A program made the translations under genes and the position numbers. From Episyrphus balteatus (taxonomy: Eukaryota; Arthropoda; Insecta; Diptera; Syrphidae): DNA of 64,000 bases. Shown here one piece after another: positions 49,901 to 61,656 of this stretch. Under the pieces are notes generated by a model. That model ran no database searches, had not been told where the DNA came from, and saw only the letters and a program-made list of their open reading frames with translations. Within the stretch, counting starts at the first letter, position 1. Every line of letters starts with the position of its first letter. The stretch is taken from positions 12,627,545 through 12,691,544 of the forward strand of contig NC_079134.1 in NCBI RefSeq assembly GCF_945859705.1, written 5' to 3'.

Positions 49901-52900
49901 CCATGATCCCAGAAACCACACCTGCAGTTGGTACTCAAAGAACAACTACAATGCCAACAATAACTGGTCCTGAAGTAACTTCTGAAGCAACGACTACAGG
50001 TCCGTCAGAAGGAACCATGATCCCAGAAACCACACCTGGAGTTGGTACTCAACGAACAACTACAATGCCAACAATAACTGGTCCTGAAGTAACTTCTGAA
50101 GCAACGACTACAGGTCTGTCAGAAGGAACCATGATCCCAGAAACCACACCTGCAGTTGGTACTCAAAGAACAACTACAATGCCAACAATAACTGGTCCTG
50201 AAGTAACTTCTGAAGCAACGACTACAGGTCCGTCAGAAGGAACTATGATCCCAGAAACCACACCTGCAGTTGGTACTCAAAGAACAACTACAATGCCAAC
50301 AATAACTGGTCCTGAAGTAACTTCTGAAGCAACGACTACAGGTTCGTCAGAAGGAACCATGATCCCAGAAACCACACCTGGAGTTGGTACTCAACGAACA
50401 ACTACAATGCCAACAATAACTGGTCCTGAAGTAACTTCTGAAGCAACTACTACAGGTCCGTCAGAAGGAACCATGATCCCAGAAACCACACCTGCAGTTG
50501 GTACTCAAAGAACAACTACAATGCCAACAATAACTGGTCCTGAAGTTACTTCTGAAGCAACGACTACAGGTCCGTCAGAAGGAACTATGATCCCAGAAAC
50601 CACACCTGCAGTTGGTACTCAAAGAACAACTACAATGCCAACAATAACTGGTCCTGAAGTAACTTCTGAAGCAACGACTACAGGTCCGTCAGAAGGAACC
50701 ATGATCCCAGAAACCACACCTGGAGTTGGTACTCAACGAACAACTACAATGCCAACAATAACTGGTCCTGAAGTAACTTCTGAAGCAACTACTACAGGTC
50801 CGTCAGAAGGAACCATGATCCCAGAAACCACACCTGCAGTTGGTACTCAAAGAACAACTACAATGCCAACAATAACTGGTCCTGAAGTAACTTCTGAAGC
50901 AACTACTACAGGTCCGTCAGAAGGAACCATGATCCCAGAAACCACACCTGCAGTTGGTACTCAAAGAACAACTACAATGCCAACAATAACTGGTCCTGAA
51001 GTAACTTCTGAAGCAACGACTACAGGTCCGTCAGAAGGAACCATGATGCCAGAAACCACACCTGGAGTTGGTACTCAACGAACAACTACAATGCCAACAA
51101 TAACTGGTCCTGAAGTAACTTCTGAAGCAACGACTACAGGTCCGTCAGAAGGAACTATGATCCCAGAAACCACACCTGCAATTGGTACTCAAAGAACAAC
51201 TACAATGCCAACAATAACTGGTCCTGAAGTAACTTCTGAAGCAACGACTACAGGTCCGTCAGAAGGAACCATGATCCCAGAAACCACACCTGGAGTTGGT
51301 ACTCAACGAACAACTACAATGCCAACAATAACTGGTCCTGAAGTAACTTCTGAAGCAACTACTACAGGTCCGTCAGAAGGAACCATGATCCCAGAAACCA
51401 CACCTGCAGTTGGTACTCAAAGAACAACTACAATGCCAACAATAACTGGTCCTGAAGTAACTTCTGAAGCAACGACTACAGGTCCGTCAGAAGGAACCAT
51501 GATCCCAGAAACCACACCTGGAGTTGGTACTCAACGAACAACTACAATGCCAACAATAACTGGTCCTGAAGTAACTTCTGAAGCAACTACTACAGGTCCG
51601 TCAGAAGGAACCATGATCCCAGAAACCACACCTGCAGTTGGTACTCAACGAACAACTACAATGCCAACAATAACTGGTCCTGAAGTAACTTCTGAAGCAA
51701 CGACTACAGGTCCGTCAGAAGGAACTATGATCCCAGAAACCACACCTGCAGTTGGTACTCAAAGAACAACTACAATGCCAACAATAACTGGTCCTGAAGT
51801 AACTTCTGAAGCAACGACTACAGGTCCGTCAGAAGGAACCATGATCCCAGAAACCACACCTGGAGTTGGTACTCAACGAACAACTACAATGCCAACAATA
51901 ACTGGTCCTGAAGTAACTTCTGAAGCAACTACTACAGGTCCGTCAGAAGGAACCATGATCCCAGAAACCACACCTGCAGTTGGTACTCAAAGAACAACTA
52001 CAATGCCAACAATAACTGGTCCTGAAGTAACTTCTGAAGCAACGACTACAGGTCCGTCAGAAGGAACCATGATCCCAGAAACCACACCTGGAGTTGGTAC
52101 TCAACGAACAACTACAATGCCAACAATAACTGGTCCTGAAGTAACTTCTGAAGCAACTACTACAGGTCCGTCAGAAGGAACCATGATCCCAGAAACCACA
52201 CCTGCAGTTGGTACTCAAAGAACAACTACAATGCCAACAATAACTGGTCCTGAAGTAACTTCTGAAGCAACGACTACAGGTCCGTCAGAATTAACCATGA
52301 TGCCAGAAACCACACCTGGAGTTGGTACTCAACGAACAACTACAATGCCAACAATAACTGGTCCTGAAGTAACTTCTGAAGCAACGACTACAGGTCCGTC
52401 AGAAGGAACCATGATCCCAGAAACCACACCTGGAGTTGGTACTCAACGAACAACTACAATGCCAACAATAACTGGTCCTGAAGTAACTTCTGAAGCAACT
52501 ACTACAGGTCCGTCAGAAGGAACCATGATCCCAGAAACCACACCTGCAGTTGGTACTCAAAGAACAACTACAATGCCAACAATAACTGGTCCTGAAGTAA
52601 CTTCTGAAGCAACGACTACAGGTCCGTCAGAAGGAACCATGATGCCAGAAACCACACCTGGAGTTGGTACTCAACGAACAACTACAATGCCAACAATAAC
52701 TGGTCCTGAAGTAACTTCTAAAGCAACTACTACAGGTCCGTCAGAAGGAACCATGATCCCAGAAACCACACCTGCAGTTGGTACTCAAAGAACAACTACA
52801 ATGCCAACAATAACTGGTCCTGAAGTAACTTCTGAAGCAACGACTACAGGTCCGTCAGAAGGAACCATGATGCCAGAAACCACACCTGCAGTTGGTACTC

Positions 52901-55900
52901 AAAGAACAACTACAATGCCAACAATAACTGGTCCTGAAGTAACTTCTGAAGCAACGACTACAGGTCCGTCAGAAGGAACTATGATACCAGAAACCACACC
53001 TGCAGTTGGTACTCAAAGAACAACTACAATGCCAACAATAACTGGTCCTGAAGTAACTTCTGAAGCAACGACTACAGGTCCGTCAGAAGGAACCATGATC
53101 CCAGAAACCACACCTGGAGTTGGTACTCAACGAACAACTACAATGCCAACAATAACTGGTCCTGAAGTAACTTCTGAAGCAACTACTACAGGTCCGTCAG
53201 AAGGAACCATGATCCCAGAAACCACACCTGCAGTTGGTACTCAAAGAACAACTACAATGCCAACAATAACTGGTCCTGAAGTAACTTCTGAAGCAACGAC
53301 TACAGGTCCGTCAGAAGGAACCATGATCCCAGAAACCACACCTGGAGTTGGTACTCAACGAACAACTACAATGCCAACAATAACTGGTCCTGAAGTAACT
53401 TCTGAAGCAACGACTACAGGTCCGTCAGAAGGAACTATGATCCCAGAAACCACACCTGCAGTTGGTACTCAAAGAACAACTACAATGCCAACAATAACTG
53501 GTCCTGAAGTAACTTCTGAAGCAACGACTACAGGTCCGTCAGAAGGAACCATGATGCCAGAAACCACACCTGGAGTTGGTACTCAACGAACAACTACAAT
53601 GCCAACAATAACTGGTCCTGAAGTAACTTCTGAAGCAACTACTACAGGTCCGTCAGAAGGAACCATGATCCCAGAAACCACACCTGGAGTTGGTACTCAA
53701 CGAACAACTACAATGCCAACAATAACTGGTCCTGAAGTAACTTCTGAAGCAACGACTACAGGTCCGTCAGAAGGAACTATGATCCCAGAAACCACACCTG
53801 CAGTTGGTACTCAAAGAACAACTACAATGCCAACAATAACTGGTCCTGAAGTAACTTCTGAAGCAACTACTACAGGTCCGTCAGAAGGAACCATGATCCC
53901 AGAAACCACACCTGGAGTTGGTACTCAAAGAACAACTACAATGCCAACAATAACTGGTCCTGAAGTAACTTCTGAAGCAACGACTACAGGTCCGTCAGAA
54001 GGAACTATGATCCCAGAAACCACACCTGCAGTTGGTACTCAAAGAACAACTACAATGCCAACAATAACTGGTCCTGAAGTAACTTCTGAAGCAACTACTA
54101 CAGGTCCGTCAGAAGGAACCATGATCCCAGAAACCACACCTGGAGTTGGTACTCAACGAACAACTACAATGCCAACAATAACTGGTCCTGAAGTAACTTC
54201 TGAAGCAACTACTACAGGTCCGTCAGAAGGAACCATGATCCCAGAAACCACACCTGCAGTTGGTACTCAAAGAACAACTACAATGCCAACAATAACTGGT
54301 CCTGAAGTAACTTCTGAAGCAACGACTACAGGTCCGTCAGAAGGAACCATGATCCCAGAAACCAAACCTGCAGTTGGTACTCAAAGAACAACTACAATGC
54401 CAACAATAACTGGTCCTGAAGTAACTTCTGAAGCAACGACTACAGGTCCGTCAGAAGGAACTATGATCCCAGAAACCACACCTGCAGTTGGTACTCACCG
54501 AACAACTACAATGCCAACAATAACTGGTCCTGAAGTAACTTCTGAAGCAACGACTACAGGTCCGTCAGAAGGAACCATGATCCCAGAAACCACACCTGCA
54601 GTTGGTACTCAAAGAACAACTACAATGCCAACAATAACTGGTCCTGAAGTAACTTCTGAAGCAACGACTACAGGTCCGTCAGAAGGAACTATGATCCCAG
54701 AAACCACACCTGCAGTTGGTACTCACCGAACAACTACAATGCCAACAATAACTGGTCCTGAAGTAACTTCTGAAGCAACTACTACAGGTCCGTCAGAAGG
54801 AACCATGATCCCAGAAACCACACCTGCAGTTGGTACTCAAAGAACAACTACAATGCCAACAATAACTGGTCCTGAAGTAACTTCTGAAGCAACGACTACA
54901 GGTCCGTCAGAAGGAACCATGATCCCAGAAACCACACCTGCAGTTGGTATTCAAAGAACAACTACAATGCCAACAATAACTGGTCCTGAAGTAACTTCTG
55001 AAGCAACGACTACAGGTCCGTCAGAAGGAACCATGATCCCAGAAACCACACCTGCAGTTGGTACTCAACGAACAACTACAATGCCAACAATAACTGGTCC
55101 TGAAGTAACTTCTGAAGCAACGACTACAGGTCCGTCAGAAAGAACCATGATCCCAGAAACCACACCTGCAGTTGGTACTCAAAGAACAACTACAATGCCA
55201 ACAATAACTGGTCCTGAAGTAACTTCTGAAGCAACTACTACAGGTCCGTCAGAAGGAACCATGATCCCAGAAACCACACCTGCAGTTGGTATTCAAAGAA
55301 CAACTACAATGCCAACAATAACTGGTCCTGAAGTAACTTCTGAAGCAACGACTACAGGTCCGTCAGAAGGAACCATGATCCCAGAAACCACACCTGCAGT
55401 TGGTACTCAACGAACAACTACAATGCCAACAATAACTGGTCCTGAAGTAACTTCTGAAGCAACTACTACAGGTCCGTCAGAAGGAACCATGATCCCAGAA
55501 ACCACACCTGGAGTTGGTACTCAACGAACAACTACAATGCCAACAATAACTGGTCCTGAAGTAACTTCTGAAGCAACTACTACAGGTCCGTCAGAAGGAA
55601 CCATGATCCCAGAAACCACACCTGGAGTTGGTACTCAACGAACAACTACAATGCCAACAATAACTGGTCCTGAAGTAACTTCTGAAGCAACTACTACAGG
55701 TCCGTCAGAAGGAACCATGATCCCAGAAACCACACCTGCAGTTGGTACTCAAAGAACAACTACAATGCCAACAATAACTGGTCCTGAAGTAACTTCTGAA
55801 GCAACGACTACAGGTCCGTCAGAAGGAACCATGATCCCAGAAACCACACCTGGAGTTGGTACTCAAAGAACAACTACAATGCCAACAATAACTGGTCCTG

Positions 55901-58900
55901 AAGTAACTTCTGAAGCAACGACTACAGGTCCGTCAGAAGGAACCATGATCCCAGAAACCACACCTGCAGTTGGTACTCAACGAACAACTACAATGCCAAC
56001 AATAACTGGTCCTGAAGTAACTTCTGAAGCAACTACTACAGGTCCGTCAGAAGGAACCATGATCCCAGAAACCACACCTGCAGTTGGTACTCAAAGAACA
56101 ACTACAATGCCAACAATAACTGGTCCTGAAGTAACTTCTGAAGCAACTACTACAGGTCCGTCAGAAGGAACCATGCTCCCAGAAACCACACCTGCAGTTG
56201 GTACTCAAAGAACAACTACAATGCCAACAATAACTGGTCCTGAAGTAACTTCTGAAGCAACTACTACAGGTCCGTCAGAAGGAACCATGATCCCAGAAAC
56301 CACACCTGGAGTTGGTACTCAACGAACAACTACAATGCCAACAATAACTGGTCCTGAAGTAACTTCTGAAGCAACTACTACAGGTCCGTCAGAAGGAACC
56401 ATGATCCCAGAAACCACACCTGGAGTTGGTACTCAACGAACAACTACAATGCCAACAATAACTGGTCCTGAAGTAACTTCTGAAGCAACTACTACAGGTC
56501 CGTCAGAAGGAACCATGATCCCAGAAACCACACCTGCAGTTGGTACTCAAAGAACAACTACAATGCCAACAATAACTGGTCCTGAAGTAACTTCTGAAGC
56601 AACGACTACAGGTCCGTCAGAAAGAACCATGATCCCAGAAACCACACCTGGAGTTGGTACTCAACGAACAACTACAATGCCAACAATAACTGGTCCTGAA
56701 GTAACTTCTGAAGCAACTACTACAGGTCCGTCAGAAGGAACCATGATCCCAGAAACCACACCTGGAGTTGGTACTCAACGAACAACTACAATGCCAACAA
56801 TAACTGGTCCTGAAGTAACTTCTGAAGCAACTACTACAGGTCCGTCAGAAGGAACCATGATCCCAGAAACCACACCTGCAGTTGGTATTCAACGAACAAC
56901 TACAATGCCAACAATAACTGGTCCTGAAGTAACTTCTGAAGCAACTACTACAGGTCCGTCAGAAGGAACCATGATCCCAGAAACCACACCTGCAGTTGGT
57001 ACTCAAAGAACAACTACAATGCCAACAATAACTGGTCCTGAAGTAACTTCTGAAGCAACGACTACAGGTCCGTCAGAAGGAACCATGATCCCAGAAACCA
57101 CACCTGCAGTTGGTACTCAACGAACAACTACAATGCCAACAATAACTGGTCCTGAAGTAACTTCTGAAGCAACTACTACAGGTCCGTCAGAAGGAACCAT
57201 GATCCCAGAAACCACACCTGCAGTTGGTACTCAAAGAACAACTACAATGCCAACAATAACTGGTCCTGAAGTAACTTCTGAAGCAACGACTACAGGTCCG
57301 TCAGAAGGAACTATGATCCCAGAAACCACACCTGCAGTTGGTACTCAACGAACAACTACAATGCCAACAATAACTGGTCCTGAAGTAACTTCTGAAGCAA
57401 CTACTACAGGCCCGTCAGAAGGAACCATGATCCCAGAAACCACACCTGCAGTTGGTACTCAAAGAACAACTACAATGCCAACAATAACTGGTCCTGAAGT
57501 AACTTCTGAAGCAACGACTACAGGTCCGTCAGAAGGAACCATGATCCCAGAAACCACACCTGCAGTTGGTACTCAAAGAACAACTACAATGCCAACAATA
57601 ACTGGTCCTGAAGTAACTTCTGAAGCAACGACTACAGGTCAGTCAGAAGGAACCATGATCCCAGAAACCACACCTGGAGTTGGTACTCAACGAACAACTA
57701 CAATGCAAACAATAACTGGTCCTAAAGTAACTTCTGAAGCAACTACTACAGGTCCGTCAGAAGGAACCATGATCCCAGAAACCACACCTGCAGTTGGTAC
57801 TCAAAGAACAACTACAATGCCAACAATAACTGGTCCTGAAGTAACTTCTGAAGCAACGACTACAGGTCCGTCAGAAGGAACCATGATCCCAGAAACCACA
57901 CCTGGAGTTGGTACTCAAAGAACAACTACAATGCCAACAATAACTGGTCCTGAAGTAACTTCTGAAGCAACGACTACAGGTCCGTCAGAAGGAACCATGA
58001 TCCCAGAAACCACACCTGGAGTTGGTGCTCACAGAACAACTACAATGCCAACAATAACTGGTCCTGAAGTAACTTCTGAAGCAACGACTACAGGTCCGTC
58101 AGAAGGAACCATGATCCCAGAAACCACACCTGGAGTTGGTACTCAAAGAACAACTACAATGCCAACAATAACTGGTCCTGAAGTAACTTCTGAAGCAACG
58201 ACTACAGGTCCGTCAGAAGGAACCATGATCCCAGAAACCACACCTGCAGTTGGTACTCAAAGAACAACTACAATGCCAACAATAACTGGTCCTGAAGTAA
58301 CTTCTGAAGCAACGACTACAGGTCCGTCAGAAGGAACCATGATCCCAGAAACCACACCTGGAGTTGGTACTCTAAGAACAACTTCAATGCCAACAATAAC
58401 TGGTCCTGAAGTAACTTCTGAAGCAACGACTACAGGTCCGTCAGAAGGAACCATGATCCCAGAAACCACACCTGGAGTTGGTACTCAAAGAACAACTACA
58501 ATGCCAACAATAACTGGTCCTGAAGTAACTTCTGAAGCAACGACTACAGGTCCGTCAGAAGGAACCATGATCCCAGAAACCACACCTGGAGTTGGTACTC
58601 AAAGAACAACTACAATGCCAACAATAACTGGTCCTGAAGTAACTTCTGAAGCAACGACTACAGGTCCGTCAGAAGGAACCATGATCCCAGAAACCACACC
58701 TGGAGTTGGTAATCAAAGAACAACTACAATGCCAACAATAACTGGTCCTGAAGTAACTTCTGAAACAACTTCTAGAACTGCTTTAGAAACAACAACTCTC
58801 TACCCAGAAACGACACTAAAAGGTCAAAACGTTTCATTACCTTCAACAAGCTCTAGTCCGAGCATAACCCAAACCACAACGCCTTATGATCTCATCTTTC

Positions 58901-59239
58901 TTACATCAACTCAACAAATTTTTACGACTCAAGTGCCATTTGTTGACTACGGAACAACTCTCTTGCCCATTGATAAGACTGATATCCCAATAACTGTCAC
59001 ACCTTTTTCAACTACCCAATCGACACCCCTTACCAATTACACTTCCGGCACTTGTACAAGTGACTATGAGTGTGCTGACTTCCAGATCTGCCTCCGTTCT
59101 GTTTGTTCTGATCCTTGCTTCGCTTTTACACCCTGTACACAATTAAGCTTCCAAGTATGTAGAACCTTAAATCATACGGCTATGTGCTTTTGCAATGCAG
59201 ATGCAGATGTGAATACACCAGACTGTCACGTGATACCAG
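43997..59239 (+). CDS. dpy: dumpy 15.2 kb exon: PIGSFEAST-position Thr/Pro-rich repeat region
   Basis: A single exon of 15,243 nt (about 5,081 codons), phase 1-1, with no stop. It begins with a DPY module (C-T-Q-D-S-D-C-S-E-T-L-Q-C) and an EGF-like unit ending C-A-L-N-F-T-G-D-A-H-V-K-C. About 100 residues of non-repetitive Thr-rich sequence follow, then 125 copies of a 38-residue unit, then another ~110 Thr-rich residues. It closes with a DPY module (C-T-S-D-Y-E-C-A-D-F-Q-I-C) and a short Cys-rich unit. Drosophila dumpy also has a very large repetitive Thr/Pro-rich exon (PIGSFEAST) between its EGF/DPY region and the ZP end, known to evolve in concert; position and composition match, though the repeat sequence differs. 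Role inferred: an extended, probably O-glycosylated spacer. The acceptor CCGCAG (43996) is weak; the donor is GTAAAC at 59240. Confidence 0.93.
44485..58764 (+). repeat. 125-copy tandem array of a 114-bp coding unit
   Basis: The unit translates as T-T-T-M-P-T-I-T-G-P-E-V-T-S-E-A, then T-T-T-G-P-S-E-G-T-M-I-P-E-T-T-P, then (G/A)-V-G-T-Q-R. Counting the PETTP landmark from 44580 to 58701 gives 14,121 bp, which is 124 steps of 114 bp minus 15 bp. So all copies are the same length except one lacking T-G-P-E-V at about 48612. By my count 54 copies carry Gly and 71 carry Ala before V-G. The first copy (V-P-S-D-G) and the last partial copy (T-S-R-T-A-L) are the most diverged, as expected when exchange homogenises the middle of an array. 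Each unit has 13 Thr, 2 Ser, 5 Pro, 4 Glu and 1 Arg, and no Cys, Lys, Leu or aromatic residue. Confidence 0.97.
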
Positions 59240-60337
59240 GTAAACCTTCCAAACTCTTTTAAATCAAAATCAAAAAAATGACTTTTGGAATGTTGCAAGC
59301 AAGCAAAAAAGGAATGTTGCAAGTTTTTGACCCATGTGAGTGCGTAAGAACTGCACTTAAACTGCAACTTACAACCGCTGGGTCTACAATTCTTTGTCTC
59401 TCTCTATTTCTCGGTTACCGGTGCAAAATACATTGTACGCATAGAAAATTATTCAAAACAGATTTGCGCGTCCTGTTTTTTTGTTGTACTTTCTACTTGC
59501 TATCTCTCTCCTTTTCCTCGTTCATCTTATCCTTATATATTCCTATCTATCATCTCCTTATTTTTGTTTTACTTTATATATTTTTCTGAGCCACTCTTCA
59601 CCAATCAACATACGGCTCATATACGAATGCACCATTATTTCGTTAAGTGCAACCAAATCCATTGTTATGTTTCGTTAAGTTCGTTGTTATAGCAAAATGG
59701 GTGGTTTCAAAAGAACAAAAAAAGGCTTTTAACTCATATTAATTATAAAAGATGAGTTGACATATATTTTTATGCATGAGTTTAATGTAACCGCTATTTT
59801 TTTGTATGTTTCACACACTGTTACCTGTCAAACTTGACAGCCAGCCCATATGTAGGTGAATTTCATCGCAGTGCAAGTTTTAGAATTTTATTATAATTGT
59901 TGCGCATGTTGTTCGGAAGCCTGAATATTCAATACAAATTCCTTCAAATAAAGTTTACAGGGAAATGAAGGATGCAAATGTGTTTGTATTATTTTATATT
60001 TATATTTATTGGTTGTTGTATATTTGTAAAATAAAGTTATTACAATTAACTTGTAAATATTTGCACGATGGTGGTGGTTGTATTGGTCTTTGAAATATAT
60101 ATATTTTTTTTTTCTTTTTAGAAAATATAAACTAGTCTTAACGCTTGCATGTGTATATGTTGTGCTGAGCTGTTTTTATTCAAATTTTTGTTTTCTTTCA
60201 AGATGTTTGATGTTCTATTTCAGAAAAACAAAAAAAAACAATCAAATAAATGTTTAAAAAATAAACAGCTGCTTATATAGCAAAGTTTTTAATTTGCGTT
60301 AGGCTTTTTTACTTAATGAATAATTGAAATTTTACAG
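59240..60337 (+). other. dpy: 1.1 kb intron
   Basis: AT-rich. Two minus-strand CTTAACGAAAC motifs lie at 59638 and 59669, and a TGTCAAACTTGACA palindrome at about 59827. No exon or RNA gene seen. The acceptor is ATTTTACAG at 60337. Confidence 0.75.
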
Positions 60338-60481
60338 AAATCGGTTGCACGTCTAGCAATGATTGCCCTTCGCAAAGGGCTTGTGTTAATGCATTGTGCG
60401 TGGATCCATGCTCATATGCAAATCCATGCGCTAAAGATCAAGAATGTCAAGTCAAACAACATCATCCAGTGTGTGTTAAAG
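60338..60481 (+). CDS. dpy: dumpy exon: DPY plus short Cys-rich unit
   Basis: Exon of 144 nt, phase 1-1. It encodes a DPY module (C-T-S-S-N-D-C-P-S-Q-R-A-C) followed by C-S-Y-A-N-P-C-A-K-D-Q-E-C and H-H-P-V-C, an EGF-like half. The acceptor is TTTTACAG and the donor GTAAGT at 60482. Confidence 0.92.
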
Positions 60482-60949
60482 GTAAGTTTAGTTTAACTTG
60501 AAGGTGCAAACAAAATGGGCAACTTGCTTTTGGTCTTCTTATGTGTTAAAATATTGTGAAGTATGCATTTGTCAACACCATACACTGTCGACAAAAACAT
60601 TCCACGTTTTTTGACGTTTGGACATCAGCTCTTTTGTTTTAATTGAATTCTTACACTTTTCATCCAGAAGTCAAAAAAGAAGCACAAAATTTATATTCAA
60701 AGCTTCTATTGCTTCTGTAAGCTTTTATAGAAAAAAACATTGTTAGATGGGTTATGCTTGTGGACGTTAACGTACAACAACCACATATAGAAGTAAGCGC
60801 TCTTAAAATATTAACCGACGACTCAGAATTTTCAGAGTTGATAGATTGAAATTGAAGACTTAAAAAAAGTTGCCCTTATTTTTGATCCTTGCATGAAATG
60901 CAAAATATTAAAACTGATGGTTTTGCTTTATCAACTTAATTTTTTGTAG
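60482..60949 (+). other. dpy: 468-bp intron, nothing notable
   Basis: AT-rich intron between GTAAGT and TTTTTTGTAG. No repeat, frame or motif noticed. Confidence 0.8.
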
Positions 60950-61018
60950 TTTGTGAATGTCAAAGAAGTTCAGATTGTCGAGGAGACGCTCAATGCGATG
61001 GATGTCACTGCTTGCAAC
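60950..61018 (+). CDS. dpy: dumpy micro-exon: Cys-rich half module
   Basis: Exon of 69 nt, phase 1-1, 23 residues: V-C-E-C-Q-R-S-S-D-C followed by C-D-G-C-H-C. It has six cysteines in 23 residues and completes the module begun in the previous exon. The acceptor is TTTTTTGTAG at 60949 and the donor GTAAGT at 61019. Confidence 0.88.
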
Positions 61019-61212
61019 GTAAGTATTTTTTTTTCGATAACTCAGACTTCAAAGTATTGAAAGTGTAGAACTTCGAGGTTCTTTAGGGACATTCCTTGAG
61101 TCATCTTGTTGTCTTTTTTCCTTTTTTTTAACGACTGCTTTATTATATGTTATTTTTAAAACTCAAATTTAATAAACTTACATCTAACAAAATTTCAAAT
61201 TATCATTTTCAG

Positions 61213-61290
61213 AACCTGGAGTCACAACAGGTTGTGAACACTGTCCATATGGAACAACATGCGACCCAACAACTGGTGCTTGCATCAAAG
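61213..61290 (+). CDS. dpy: dumpy micro-exon: small Cys-containing linker
   Basis: Exon of 78 nt, phase 1-1, 26 residues with C-E-H-C-P-Y-G-T-T-C and G-A-C. The upstream intron (61019-61212, 194 bp) shows nothing notable and ends in ATTTTCAG. The donor is GTAAGT at 61291. Confidence 0.88.
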
Positions 61291-61656
61291 GTAAGTTTAA
61301 TTTGAACTTCAACGAAAGTAGTTTATGTTTTTGAAAAAAAAAAACATTGTAAATATTAATGTTTATACAAAAATTATTAACGTCGCACATAACTTTTCTT
61401 GCACAAAAAAAAATACGTAAACCAATGAAAATAAAATATTTATAACATTACTTAACCAAAACACAATAATAAATCATAAGCGACAATTTTGTTTACCCCA
61501 CCTGAGTTCTCTACCTAAGCCTTTATACCCAATATGCTTTGGTGGAAAATCTCAAAAAAAAAAAAATTGTTTTAAAATTTTGTATATATATATAATTTTC
61601 AAAATTTTTTGTTTTATTAAAAAAACCACCAATTTAATTATGTAAATAATCTTTAG
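61291..61656 (+). other. dpy: 366-bp intron, nothing notable
   Basis: AT-rich with A-runs. It ends at AATCTTTAG (61656). No coding or repeat signal. Confidence 0.8.

Noticed and set aside
44485..58764. CRISPR array or satellite DNA
   Set aside because: The 114-bp units are contiguous with no spacers, all in frame within a coding exon flanked by Cys modules.
59240..59262. Read-through to a stop just after the repeat exon
   Set aside because: A phase-1 donor GTAAAC and a downstream DPY exon support splicing; read-through would only add a few residues.
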